64,000 bases of DNA from Viola odorata (taxonomy: Eukaryota; Streptophyta; Magnoliopsida; Malpighiales; Violaceae): the NCBI GenBank assembly GCA_963691705.1, contig OY829543.1, positions 31,271,523 through 31,335,522 of the forward strand. The letters are read 5' to 3'. The notes under the pieces were generated by a model. That model was not told the DNA's origin. It did not search any database and saw nothing but the letters and a program-made list of their open reading frames with translations. This document shows positions 35,556 through 46,819 of this stretch, one piece after another; position 1 is the stretch's first letter; every line of letters begins with the position of its first letter. The position numbers and the translations under genes are program-made.

Positions 35556-35987
35556 CTAATCTAATCTCGGTTGCTACTTGAAATTGGAGTTTAGAATTAG
35601 GAAAACTTACCAAGAGGAGTGAGAGGAGGAAACGCTGCTGTCGTCGTCGGAGGCGTGTCGAAGCAGCGCGGTGAGGGAGAGAGAGAGGAGAAGGTACCGT
35701 CGTCGTAGTCGGAGGGTTTGGAGGGTGAGAGGAGTGGCCGCTGCTGTCTCGTCGCCTGCTTCGTTCGATTTGGGAGAGCTGTCGTCGTCGTCGTCGTCGG
35801 AGGAGCGTTTGGAGGGTGAGGGAGGTCAGTTGGGTTTGTCGAATGGGTGAGGGTGAGGGAGTTGCTTCGATCGATTGGGTAAGGAGAAGGAGACGAATTT
35901 TTTTTATTTTTTATTTATAACGTGGCAGCTGCCACGTCAAGTGAGCCAAGAGAGTGTGCTATTTGGGTGAGCCAAATAGCATTACTC

Positions 35988-35996
35988 GCTGTGTTA
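35988..35996. repeat. 9-bp target-site duplication of the Pack-MULE, right copy
   Basis: GCTGTGTTA, identical to 32224-32232. Confidence 0.9.
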
Positions 35997-36180
35997 ATGG
36001 CGATGTCGTTCTTCTTCGTGGTGATATGATTTGCTTTCTGGTTTCGTCGATTAATAGAACGCTTGCTTGCCTGATTATTTGGACTCGAACACGATGTTCA
36101 CAGAGTATAGGCCCGGCCCGGCCCATACCCTCCGCAGTTTAATTTGGCCCATTTAAGACGGATTACTTTTATGGCAAAGT
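35997..36180 (-). promoter_or_regulatory. Probable original upstream region of GET1, displaced by the MULE
   Basis: The sequence past the right TSD was contiguous with the GET1 5' flank before insertion. It contains GGCCCGGCCCGGCCCATA (about 36111-36128) and TTGGCCCATTTAAG (about 36144). These GGCCCA elements are common in promoters of plant housekeeping genes. Confidence 0.45.
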
Positions 36181-38679
36181 TCAGGAATGAATAGAGAAAA
36201 AAGGTAATGAAATGAAAATTGTATATTCTTTTTTGGTGGCTACAATTTTTAAATTTAAAGAAAATTAAGGAAGAATTGAATAATTGAAGAAAATTTGATA
36301 AAAAAATTACTCTTTTTAACTCAACTTATCTATGAACCTCCTCGAACCTTAATTATGAGACATAGAACATATGCATTTTGTCATTGAACTATAATGATTT
36401 GTGCAAGTTAAGTACATAATTATTTCATAATTTTGTGATTGAATGCGGTTCTTTTCACTATTTGTTTTCATGTAATTTAAATAGTGATACTATTGATTTG
36501 AGTCATTTCTTTATATTTTGAAAAAAAAAGTCTACGAGGAGTTAAAAATGAAAAATGGCAGAAAATAACGAAAAAATGGACAAAAATACACTCAAAACCT
36601 CTTGGCCAGTGTCTTGCCCTAAAAGATCATTCTTGGCTATCTCGAGGTAGAGAGTCTCAGCTTCCAATATCACTTAAGACAGAGATATTTGAAGACACGA
36701 GTTTTGAACCAGCTGGATTGTCTCCTGAAGTGGATAGAGTATCGACCTTCTCTCTACCTAATTTGCTAGAAAATTTTATCATGAAGAAGAGAGAGATTCA
36801 AAAATAATTTAAGAATTAATTTAGGATTTATTTATTTTTCTTTAGAGATAATGACAGGGAGAAACTATATACATCTCCCTAGGGTTTTGGAGAAAGCTAT
36901 CTCCCTTCTCTCTTATTTTAAGTTCTGTTTGGTTTTGAACTCGTTTTGCTCCCATTGTTTTCTTCCAAGAAATGAGAGATTTTTTTTCATCCAATCAAAA
37001 CTTTTATTTTCTTCAATTATAAGCATACAGTTAAACTCCTCTTGCCTAGTAGAAGCGTTAAATCATGATTCTGAGTATGCGTGAGATCTAATTGTTCTTA
37101 ATTAATTTTATATTTGCATTTAGTTGACCTCTAATTTAACTTCATTGCACTTCTTTTTAATTTTAGATCTGGCCAATCTTGGGTTAATCTGATTTTAGCA
37201 ACAATCATTCCTCTTGACTACAACAACCCGTTCTTGGGCCACTTACGGGGCTAAGAGGATCGAAGTAGACAGTTAGCCTTGATAAGCTAGTGAGAACGAT
37301 TAATTTGATTTGACCCAATTGACAATTGAGGATCCTAGGTCAAGAGTTGTCTTCCCCTAATAAACAATCAATCAATTTAGTAAACCATTTAACCAGCAAG
37401 GTGCTAGTTGATTAGGAATTATCTCAAAACATACCTGAGATGGTTTTGATACCGGAGGGAAGTAGGGACTCTAGTGTACCTGAGTCCTATAACAATTCTA
37501 TGGAATAAAAGAGGAATATTTCTACTTTGATGATTGCTACTCATGAATCATAACTCAATTTAGCTTCTACTGGGATTTTTTCTACTTTTGAACACATATT
37601 CAAACACACACTCTAATTTAATTGCTTTCTTCTTATTTTCATTACTTTTTATTTCTCCGTTTCAAAGAAAACCCCTAATTTCACCTAAATGTTACCATTG
37701 ATCATTTCAAGCAATTTACAAAATCATATCCATTTTTTCTTGGACGAACCTCTAATTGTTATTTACAATTAATTTTGTGTTTAATAGAAGTTGTAATTCA
37801 TTATTTATTTTTTATGGAGTCGACGCTCACCATTGTGTAACTTGGAGGAAAAACATTATGAGTTGTAACGAAAAGTTCTAAAACTATTTTTCTCTCCTTT
37901 CCATCTCATTTCCTTGGTTTCTTCATCTAATTTTTTACAATGTATGGAATGAAAGAAAGAAATAGAATGAAATGTCTGTTTTTTCATTTTTTTCTTATTT
38001 TGGAACAAAAAATGATAATGGATAAGAGGGGAAATGAAGAAAATTAATGACTAATTGATACGATCCAAGCCACACTAGTGTAGATTTTCGGTGAGCACAA
38101 TGGGATGTGTCTCAAAACCGAATTACAACTAGAGTGATTAGATGGTTTTAAAGAAATGAAAGATCTAGTTCAAGACACAATAAACACAAGAAGAAAAAGT
38201 AGAAGTGCGGAAATGAAACATACAAACATAAGAGAAGATGATAAGAAATGATGAACATAGGCCGACATGGAATGCTTGAATTTAAAGAAAGAAAACGTTT
38301 ATAGGATATGGTGATTTGAAGGTTTTACTTGTATAGATGCAAGGTATCACAAACTTAGCACCATCCAAGGGAGTTTTAGTGTGAATAAGGAGAAGGTTGC
38401 CTCAAACTCTAGCAAATATTCACTTAAATAAAAACTAACTAAAATAGTCTTCCAAGGGTCTATTTATACATAGGTCTTCTTAAGGAATTTTAGACAAAAA
38501 TTCCATTTCTCGTGGCCTGTACTCATGTAGCCTTTAGTTGTGGGCTCGGTCATCTGGGAGCTGTCCATGCTCTATGCGGGCGCTGGCCAAGGCTCGGTGC
38601 TAACCAAGGCCTTGTGGTGCGCACTAGGTCCGCGGGTGCGCACTCTTGTGTCTGGCGGGCAAAGGCTTAGCAAGTGCGG
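36181..38679. other. Gene-poor intergenic DNA
   Basis: AT-rich with scattered short ORFs that lack motifs or splice context. No RNA gene, LTR or TIR boundary that I can support. The last 160 bp are more GC-rich (around 38540-38679) and abut the outer LTR. Confidence 0.45.
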
Positions 38680-39749
38680 TGATATGTTCACGGACCATTC
38701 ACCTCCACAAGCCGAAGACACCGAACCGACATGACCGATAACACAAAGCCAGACAAGGAAGTTGACCCTTTGGTTCATGCATAAAACGGGCAAGGATCAA
38801 CCAAACGCCAAGAATCGAATCTTAACGGTACTCGTGCACCATACCGGGAACGATAGGTTTCCCACAAACCTATCGGGAGGGCTATCGGGAAATCCACCGC
38901 AAGCCAACATCAAGCGTTTATTGAAAGACCTAACGGGAAATACTATCGTGATGTTACTGAGAGGCGTGCCGAGGACCACGCACGAGCCTATCAGGGGCGG
39001 CAAGTTAACGGGTCAGAGATCTTCAGATTTGAACAGTAACCGGTAGCCCTTAAAGAGGATACAGGGATTTGAGGATACCGGGATTCTTGGTTATTCTTGG
39101 GAGTAAATCTTGCCGAAGTTAACGGCATGCCGCCAAGCACTGTCCAGAAATGCCACCTCATATATTTTCAAGGCTCTCATCTTTATTTTGTGTACTAGTA
39201 TAAATAGCACTCTTTTAGCTCATTTTCTCCTTAGTTTAGATTTGAGTGATTATTGTAGAGTGAGACAACTCCTCCTTCTTCTCCCTAAACTCTTCTTGTA
39301 AACTTCTAAGCCTTGATGGTGCTTTGATACTTTGCAAGTAAAACGTAAACCATCAACCTTTGTATTTGTGTAATCGATGCAAGCGGTTCTTGTAACGAAT
39401 ATTCTTGTGAAATATATGTGTTTGTTTCTTTCCATTTACAAGTCTCTACCCTTGTGTTCAACATACATCTAATCTTCTTCACCGTGCTCAAATCCCTCCA
39501 TTTTCATCTTCGTGTTCATCTCGGTAATATTCCTCTTGTTTCGCTCTCTTTCTATTCCATTTTCGCTGCATTTCCTTTCCGTCTGTCACTGTCTTTTTGT
39601 GTTTGTCACTACTCTCATTGTGTGTCTTGTGAAAACTCTTTTTGTGTTTGTCACTACTCTCATTGTGTGTCTTGTGAAAACTCCTAATTATATCCTAAAG
39701 ATCCATTAAAATATTATTAGACCCATTTATCCTAGGTCGGATCATATCA
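38680..39749 (+). repeat. 5' LTR of the outer chromovirus (1070 bp)
   Basis: Begins TGATATG and ends CATATCA, a 7-bp perfect terminal inverted repeat. It matches the sequence starting at 63368 with many differences. TATA box TATAAATA at 39199-39206. The first ~360 bp correspond to the coding tail overlapping the 3' LTR. Preceding bases TGCGG (38675-38679) would be the TSD, but the right flank is outside the window. Confidence 0.85.
39595..39684. repeat. Two-copy 45-bp tandem repeat in the outer 5' LTR
   Basis: The units, period 45, contain GTTTGTCACTACTCTCATTG and TGTGTCTTGTGAAAACTC and are identical at least from 39601 on. Confidence 0.8.
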
Positions 39750-39751
39750 GG

Positions 39752-39763
39752 TGGTAACGGAGC
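39752..39763 (+). other. Primer-binding site of the outer chromovirus
   Basis: TGGTAACGGAGC two bases after the LTR. It matches 10 of 12 bases of TGGTATCAGAGC, the initiator-methionine tRNA site used by many plant gypsy elements. Confidence 0.6.
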
Positions 39764-40778
39764 GTATACCGCCTAGAGTTTTCTCTATGTTGTGTCACTG
39801 TTTGGTCATCAAGTTCGAACCTATGGCCACCCAAAGTGTTTTCTAGCGTAACTCTTAAGTCCTTGTTATTGTGTTGAAATTTTGCATTTTTTTCCTTTCT
39901 AACAAAAGGTGCAAACTTTCCAGTCCCGTTGAGTTTCTTACATTCAATTTCAGAGTTTCTTGAGTCAAAAGTTATTCCATCTCATCTAGTGTCTTATGGT
40001 ATAAGTTGGTGATTATAGTGTTCTTGGTGATCTTGGTATTCTTCCAAAAGAAAAGAGTGGGTTTTGAGAGGGAGAAGTTTTGACTCAAAAATATTGATTA
40101 AAAGGAAGCTAATTGAGTTTCCCCTTAAACAACAATTTTAATCCCATCACCGATCATCAAACATCCATCCCAAGCATTTAATGCTTGAGACAGCCAGCGG
40201 CCACACACTCTCCCACCTTCCTTGAAAGCACCTCGCCAACCCATCAGGTCTATTCCTAGCCTAAAAGATGTTAGAGGATCTAGCTTACAAAAAAAAAAAA
40301 AGGAAAAAGAAAGAAAAGATCCTTGAGTAGCCCGAGGTAACTACCAATATCACCACTTGTCTTGACAATTTACTTGAGTCTTGGTCCGCGTCAACTATTT
40401 TCTTCCAAAATATTTCTAAGTCTTTTCTTGAGTCTACCGATAACCTTTACCGATATCTACCCCGCCTCCATAAACCGATACTCTTTTCCGTCTATTTTCT
40501 TGAGTCTTCCGGAGTCCACCGGTAACTTTCACCTTTCTTGAGTTTGTCCCCTGTCCGTTAACTTTCCTTTCCGTTTGAACTTTTGAGCATTGTTGAGGAT
40601 AGTCGTACACTTGTTCACTTGGGGGGCAAGGTTTTTCTGTTTGCAAGAGAGAGTGAGTGATTGTGAGGTTATCTTTTGCGATCTTCTAAACACGAGAGTT
40701 TAAACATGTAAGGGAGAGTTTGTTTTACTAACGTATAAAAATATTAGTTTGTTGAATTTTGCAGGTACTAATTTTACA

Positions 40779-41100
40779 ATGTCGGATCAGAGTGTAGTCG
40801 GAACCAATGAGGGTAGAATAGGGGATGTCTTGAGCCAAATTCTCACATCCTTGGCCGAAATGAAGTTATCCTTGGCCAAATCCAAAGCATGACAGGCCAT
40901 ACTGGAAGAAACCCTCAAGACCCAAGAGCTATTGGTAAACAAGTCATCTGATATCTCCACTCCGCCACCCCCACAGAACCTACCTCTTAATCCCCGTGAG
41001 GTTCCACTCAAAGAAGCTGTTACTTGTGAGACTGATGAGGAGGATAATGAGAGCGATGATGAGGCTGACAGACATAGGAGAGTTACCATCTGAGGATTTC
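40779..41100 (+). pseudogene. Gag N-terminal remnant of the outer chromovirus
   Basis: Starts MSDQSVVGTNEGRIGDVLSQ. A stop interrupts it after about 37 codons (before QAILEETL) and another follows the acidic DEEDNESDDEADRHRR segment. The frame is then lost in inserted DNA. Consistent with the start of a chromovirus gag; no folded domain is identifiable. Confidence 0.55.
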
Positions 41101-41106
41101 CCAGTG

Positions 41107-43110
41107 TGCTGACAACGGGAAACCGAGGGCAAGATCATACGATCCTAGGATTCTCGCAAACCCTAGTGAGGTTAATGGATGAGTCGCAAGTGGTCAGAGG
41201 GCTAAAGCACGCAAGGGAGCATGCTAACCGAGCCTTGGAGAGTTAAGTGAGGCTAGCAAGGACTCACATGGCATAATTAAAGGTCAGCGCATGAGGAAAA
41301 CACGCATTAGAGTTAGTGATGCACGAGGTGTGTGCGCATAGTATTGCGATGGAGTCAAGGCGAGCCAAAAGGTTGAAGAACAACTCCGATTGGACTTATG
41401 TACAAAATACAAGACCTTTTAAAGTGTTAGGAAGGTTGTGGCCAAATTTCAGGTCAATCGGACGAGGGGTCAAAAGTTGGCCTGAGTCAAATTTCAGTCA
41501 AAGCACAAGGCGCGCGCACAAGGTCAAGGACGGATTGACTTTGAGCCAAAACATAAATTGTTCGAGCGTTTGGACTAATTAAAATTGAAATATGAATCTA
41601 AGTACAGGGAGTAGTTCTGGATCAAGTTTGGGTCAGAATGCACGAGTGGAAGGGAAGATGGCCCAAGAGGAGGTTTCGTTGGACAAGGAAACCATAAGTC
41701 AAATGTGACTTGACCAAAGTGAGCGATTTCAAGCTTAGTCAAGATTCGGTCAAGGAGAGGAGTTTCATGCGAGTTAGATAGAGTAAATAATTTGTATTTA
41801 TTTTATTTAATTAATTAAGTTAGAGTTAAGTTAGAAGTAGGACTTTTATTCTTAGTATAATTAGAACTTGTAACTAGTTTTAGGACTTTTGTATTTTTGT
41901 GCCTATTTAAAGGCAGCATTGTTTATTAATGAAATCAATCAGAGTTTCCATAAATTACATCTACCAAATTTCTATTCCCTTCTCTACTTCTTATTCTCTC
42001 GATTTTAGAGCAAGCCGTTCTTGTGTAACTTAGCCGTGGACTCGGTTAGGGCGTGAATCGCATGGCGTTTGTGGACTCAAGCGTGGAAGGTGTGTGGGGA
42101 GCATGCTGCTGTTCGTGGATTCAAATAGTGTGCTCGTGGACTCAAGTGTGTTAGTGGATTCGAATAAGGACGTCCGTGGACTCGACGTTGGCGCTTCAAG
42201 CGTAAGGAATCGTGGACTCGATTTCTACTTGGGATTGTGGATTCAATCTCGGAGGGCGAGACTTGCAAGTGGATCTCTTGTAGGTTGTGATCCTTGGAGT
42301 CGGCCAGGTGTTCGGTGTGCTAAAGGGTGGATTCCTTTTAGGGTTCATTAGGGACGAACGAGGCAAGAGGACTTTTGCCTAACCTCACTTCATCAAAGAC
42401 TCGGAAGAGCAAGTCTGAAGGTGGATTCCTTCAAAAGCAAGCTGTAAGGTGATATGAGAATGGATCCGTACATTGCCAAGGAAAGGCCTCCTGTATGGCC
42501 TAGCTTCCCTGCACGTGCGCGAAGAGAAGACCAAGACAGTACCCTAGCGGCATACCGCCCCAGCCCTAGTGGTATGCCGCCAGCCTCGGTATTTTGGGCA
42601 AGTCTTGGAAGCAAGCCTAGCGGTATGTCGCTAGGCACCAGGCGACATACCGCCAGGATGTTCCTTGGCCAATCCGAGCCCTTTCGAGTAGCCCATCAAC
42701 GAGCTTCAAGGCCCATTGTTTAAGGGTGTTTTAGGGATTTTCCTTGTAATAACTTAGAAGGTATAAATAGAAGGAGGTAGCCTCTTTTATACCTAGTCTT
42801 GAATTTTGAGTGAATCTCTTCATAGACCAACCTTAGTGTAGCTTAGTTAATTTAGGGTTCTTAAAACCAAAACACTATCATTTTTGCAAATCCAAGTAAG
42901 TTTCATATTAGAGAGTGAAAGGGTTGGGTTTGTATAATTGAGATCCTTTCAATCACTTGTGATTGAAAGTTCCTATCTAGTTGTTTCATCAATACATCTT
43001 CTACCTTTCATTCATACAATCCACTGCAATATTACTCCATATTTCCTTCATCCAATCCGTCCATCAACATCAACATTCCGTCCATCAACTTCACCATTTC
43101 GTCCATCATC
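41107..43110. mobile_element. LTR-like non-coding insertion within the outer gag
   Basis: About 2 kb with no real ORF separates gag pieces. It has two promoter-like regions: GCCTATTTAAAGG near 41902 and GGTATAAATAGAAGG near 42760, each followed by pyrimidine-rich leader-like DNA. The middle (42040-42250) repeats GTGGACTC/GTGGATTC, and 42540-42660 repeats GGTATGCCGC-type palindromes. Solo LTRs or a terminal-repeat miniature element would fit, but I found neither clean termini nor a TSD. Confidence 0.4.
42040..42250. repeat. Cluster of GTGGAYTC repeats
   Basis: Eight GTGGACTC or GTGGATTC words spaced irregularly about 15-40 bp apart. Confidence 0.6.
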
Positions 43111-44997
43111 AAGTAACCTTACAACCTCCCAAAGAGGACTAGGTCCGAGCACGCCTCAAGAGAATCCGAGATCGTACCATAAGGTGGGATCTTACTATAC
43201 AATTCCGCGTGCCGAACCTATTGAAGAAGTAGATCGTCACTCTACGCATCCTAGGCAACTAGGATCATGTCACAAGAGGCCTCCACAAGCCAAGCCCTTC
43301 CCGATAACTATGGTCGGCGCCCGGTATCAGTTCCCGATGCCCACGCTTTCATCCTCAGAGACCTTCAAGCCAAGGGCATTACTGCTCAACATCATCGCAT
43401 GAACGTTACCACTAGGCCATCACCGGGCCGTTGTCTACAAATTACCGATAACCTACCCAACACCCATAACCCCATTCCACACCAAGAACATGAGTTTTAT
43501 GAGGGTGCCGAAGAGTACGAAGACTTTAAGGCGCCTAAGCAGCCCGACAGAGTGAGAAGGGGCCGAGGACAGGGTTACTAGGAAACTGAAGGGAGATAAG
43601 GTTACCGGTATGAGGGGCCATTTGATAGGCGACAGGAACCTTGAATAAATGATAACTTGAATAGCATCAAGGTGCAGATTCCTACATCTTAAGGTACAAC
43701 CGATCCGTCTGAGTACCTCAAATGGGAAGGAAAGATATAAAGAATATTAAACTGTCATCAGTATTCCCCAACACCCAAACCTGAAACCTCTACATCAAAA
43801 TCCTACATACCGTACCCTAGAAATAACTCCACCAATCCCACCCCAAAACCCTTTAGCACCCCAAATCCAAACCTCCCACCCCGAAAGTATTCTGCCAACA
43901 TCGATTGCTTCAAGTGTCATGGGCGAGGGCACATCTCCTTAGAATGTCCCAATCACTGAGTGATAGTCATCCGCGAAGGGATCTATGGTTCTGAAAGTGA
44001 ACCCGATAGCGAAGAAGGAGAGAATGAAGCCAGAGAGGAGGAATCCGATAGTAGTGAAGAGGAGGTTATTCTTGCGACGACTATGACCTTGGTAGTACAG
44101 AGAAGTATGAATGCGCAAGCCAAGAATGAGGCCGGATGCGACGAATAGAGAGAGAACCTCTTCCACTCAAGGTTTGAGATTAACGGGAAGATTGCATCCG
44201 TTATTGTGGATAACAGGAGTGTCGTAGATGCCGTCAGCTACCTTTTAGCCCACAAGCTTAATTTGGCCACTCCCCCCTATACTAAGCCTTATTCCTTGCA
44301 TTGGTTTAATGATGACGACGAGGTAATGGTCAAGGAACAAGTCTTGATTACTTTCAAGATGGGCGGATACGAAGATGAAAGGTTGTATGATGTGGTCCCG
44401 ATGGGTGCAAGTCACCTACTGTTAGGCTAACCATGGCAGTTTGATCGCCATGTGATGCATGATGGATGCACCAATCAGATATGTTTGACTCACCATGGTA
44501 AAAAGTAGAACATTCCACCTTTTTCACCTGCACAAGTCTGAGAGGACCAAGAACAAATGGGAAAAGCAAGTGCGGAATTCCATTTATTGAGAAAAATCAG
44601 AGAGGAGGGTGGAGTGAAAAATGTGAGCAAAGAGTTGAGTACACGCCATGAAAAGAGAAAGCATGGTAAGTCAAGTGGGAGCGACCGAGAGAAGAAGGTA
44701 ATACCGGAAAACACATGCCATGACAAAAGTAAGCATGGTAGAGGGGGTGAGCCTAAATACTTGAGAGTATTGGCGAGGGGTAAGGATGTGGGGCATACAC
44801 TGTTTACTAACAAGGTTTGTCTCGTACTTCGGTACAAGACACACTGTCCATCGGTTACTGATAACCCCCCTTCTTCCCTACCAAGTCAGATTGTTTCCCT
44901 TTTGCAGGAATATGGTGATATTTTTTTCCAGAAGAAATGCCGACATGCCTCCCTCCCATCTACGACATTGAGCATAAGATAGACTTGATTCCCGGCG
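43110..44997 (+). pseudogene. Gag C-terminus, zinc knuckle and protease remnants of the outer chromovirus, up to the nested insertion
   Basis: Pieces in different frames: FYEGAEEYEDF (about 43495), IQIPT-x-GTTDPSEYLKWEGK (gag core opening, about 43670), then an apparent deletion of most of the gag core. A CCHC knuckle CFKCHGRGHISLEC follows (about 43906-43947), and a protease region (about 44160-44470) with INGKIASVIVDNRS, VPMGASHLLLG and the linker to RT. The protease active site reads D-N-R-S in place of D-G/S/T-G-S, so it is dead. Stops separate the blocks. The reading continues as DLIPG exactly at the insertion point of the inner element and resumes at 60884. Confidence 0.75.
44993..44997. 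repeat. 5-bp target-site duplication of the inner Tat element, left copy
   Basis: CGGCG, identical to 60884-60888. Removing the element and one copy restores the outer pol reading across the junction. Confidence 0.9.
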
Positions 44998-45525
44998 TGA
45001 TAAGATCCGAGATCTCTTCTGGTCGGAAACGGCTGCTGCAGCTAGTCGGATGGGAAGCGATCGGCGTCGGAGGTACCTGCAAAGCGCCGGAGGGGGACTC
45101 CGGCGTAGACACTCCGATGCTTAAGTCAGTTTGAGTTTTCAGAATGATTGAGGTTCTCCAAGATGATCTCGATCTTACCTTCTGTTTGGAATTCGTGGGG
45201 GTATTTATAGGCTTAAGATGGCGATACCTTACAGCGATAGGGGTAGGCAACGTTTGTAACCATCGCTTCGGGCGATATCAGTTCCGTCATTGGGGCGATA
45301 ATCATGTAGGGTCTATCGGGAGCGATATCCTCCTTGGTCCCCTAGGATGGGATGACGCCGTGCGCATAAAGGTGCATGAGATCCCCCCCCGCTGAAGTCG
45401 ACCATCCTAGGAATCTTCCGCTGGCCCAGGCGATAGGTTGGCATTTCAGGGAAGCGTATAGAAACTTGTCCGGGATTGATGCCGTAGCCCCAATGTTGCC
45501 GTCAGGAGCATTCCAATTGTTATCA
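44998..45525 (-). repeat. 3' LTR of the inner Tat element (528 bp)
   Basis: TGATAA...TTATCA termini. Sense-strand TATA box (CCTATAAATACCCCC) at about 45199-45213, hairpin CGCCGGAG-GGGGA-CTCCGGCG at about 45095-45115. The ORFs that appear inside are also in the other LTR and are not genes. Confidence 0.95.
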
Positions 45526-46231
45526 TAAGCCCAACTGAAAACTAGCCCAAGTGTTCACCAAGGGCTATCCACGTCTGATATCTTAGAATAGGGATCTGCT
45601 CGGTCATGAGGCGATATTAATCTTCTTGGCCTCTCGATAGGGCTTATGAAGTCTCCACTTCGTTCAAGTCATAGAAGGACCGTTGTTGGGTTACGTGCGG
45701 CGTCATTACGGATATTCAACCAGGCCGTGCCCTAGGCTGGCATATATTCGGGGCTATCGTCCTTTCGAGTGTACTGCAAAGACACAGAGGAGATAGATAC
45801 TTATACAGAGGTTAGCAAACCTTATACTTACAGAGGTCTGAGGTCACACGAGCCCCGATTTATTCTTTACGCCCGAGAGAGTAGCGGTTATCAACGCGGC
45901 TTTACGCCATCAGCTACCTTATGGTTATCGCGGCTTCATACCACCAGACGCCTGTGATGCCAACGCGGTTTTACGCATCTAGGGCCACCGGTGACATCAA
46001 CGCGGCCTTATACTGTGGATACCGGTAACCTTATGGTTTTAGCGTAGGGCTACCAGTGATATCGTGTCTTTCGGCGTTTTTTCAGACTCTGCCTCGTACT
46101 CCTTCCAGTATCTATATCGCGACCGTTACCCCTTTCTTCCGTTCTAGGCTTATCAGTCCTTGAGGATATCGGGACGGCTCGTCTTTTGAGGACCTCAATT
46201 TCTTTTTCCAAGGCCTCCCTTCAGTGGAGCC
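45526..46231 (+). other. Spacer between 3' LTR and antisense ORF1, with degenerate repeats
   Basis: Non-coding. Around 45885-46060 it repeats phrases like CAACGCGGCTTTACGCC and CTACCTTATGGTT at roughly 40-60-bp spacing, three to four imperfect copies. The last part is the promoter of ORF1. Confidence 0.55.
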
Positions 46232-46238
46232 TATAAAT
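46232..46238 (+). promoter_or_regulatory. TATA box of antisense ORF1
   Basis: TATAAAT, 50 nt upstream of the ATG at 46288; conserved in element 1 (3471-3477, minus). Confidence 0.6.
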
Positions 46239-46287
46239 CGGAGAACTTTCTCCATCCACGTTCTCCTCATCTCTATCAGTCATCATC

Positions 46288-46665
46288 ATGGATCATTTGA
46301 CCAAGAATTTTCTTCTCTCCAAGGGTCATTCACTCAGGAACCTCAACGACGGTGACGTCGGTTTCCTGGAGAACATGCTGGTCAAGACTTCTGAGGATAT
46401 TCTGGAGCTGCAGGGGATGCTGACTCCGCTTTATTCCCGGCTGGGAGCCATCTCTCTGGAGGACTTCAGTCCTTTGGAGAGTGTTTCAAAGCTGTCTGCC
46501 TCCATCTCTCGGATTCAAGTGGTGATCGCTATGCTGCAGCAGCGTAAGGACATGTTGGGGTGCTGCCTGAAGGGGATGAGGGCCACTTCCCATGATCTTG
46601 TCCTGGTCATGGATTCCTTGAGGGACCTTCCTGAGGTGCCCGAGGATGCTGGTTCTGACGCCTGA
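46288..46665 (+). CDS. Antisense ORF1, 125-aa helical protein of unknown function
   Basis: MDHLTKNFLLSKGHSLRNLN at the start, ending LPEVPEDAGSDA. It is homologous end to end with the 127-aa ORF1 of element 1, with conserved TSED-LELQGM, LEDFSPLESV-KL, MLQQRKDMLGCCLKGMRA. It looks all-helical and soluble, with two neighbouring cysteines (GCCLKG) conserved in both copies. It has its own TATA box and a downstream AATAAATAAA-like signal (46737-46747), so it looks like an independent transcription unit opposite to gag-pol. Expression would produce RNA antisense to the 3' part of the element's genome. I do not recognise the family. Confidence 0.75.
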   Translation: MDHLTKNFLLSKGHSLRNLNDGDVGFLENMLVKTSEDILELQGMLTPLYSRLGAISLEDFSPLESVSKLSASISRIQVVIAMLQQRKDMLGCCLKGMRATSHDLVLVMDSLRDLPEVPEDAGSDA

Positions 46666-46819
46666 TAACGGTGGCTCCCTTTGGGCCTTTTTCTTTTCCT
46701 CTTGCCTTGTAAATGTATCTTTCGGCCGGTAGGCCATAATAAATAAATCGTTTCAATCATTCCGCCTTGTAACTGTTCTTCTTCTTTACTGCGCTCTTTG
46801 TCATTTTCTAAGGAATATT

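Larger units (their letters stand above)
32233..35987. mobile_element. Pack-MULE (Mutator-like, non-autonomous, 3.76 kb)
   Basis: Both ends begin GAGTAATGCTATTTGGCTCA on their own strand and remain nearly identical for 660-708 bp (32233-32940 and 35327-35987). The left arm carries one ~56-bp internal duplication around TTTAGGGGATGTGTTGCT. A perfect 9-bp duplication flanks the element, the Mutator signature. There is no transposase. The interior holds pieces of at least two unrelated host genes in opposite orientation, which defines a Pack-MULE. High arm identity points to recent activity. Confidence 0.92.

Noticed and set aside
38762..39046. 94-aa ORF in the outer 5' LTR
   Set aside because: It is the LTR copy of the polyprotein tail (63264-63818), with no start of its own.
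43267..43581. 104-aa ORF as an independent gene
   Set aside because: Its phrases belong to the chromovirus gag linker and it lies in order with the zinc knuckle and protease.
45001..45395. ORFs inside the LTR (also at 60354-60794) that read as an 83-146 aa protein
   Set aside because: The frame is just the LTR sequence read antisense, present in both LTRs, with no motif and lying over TATA box and hairpin.
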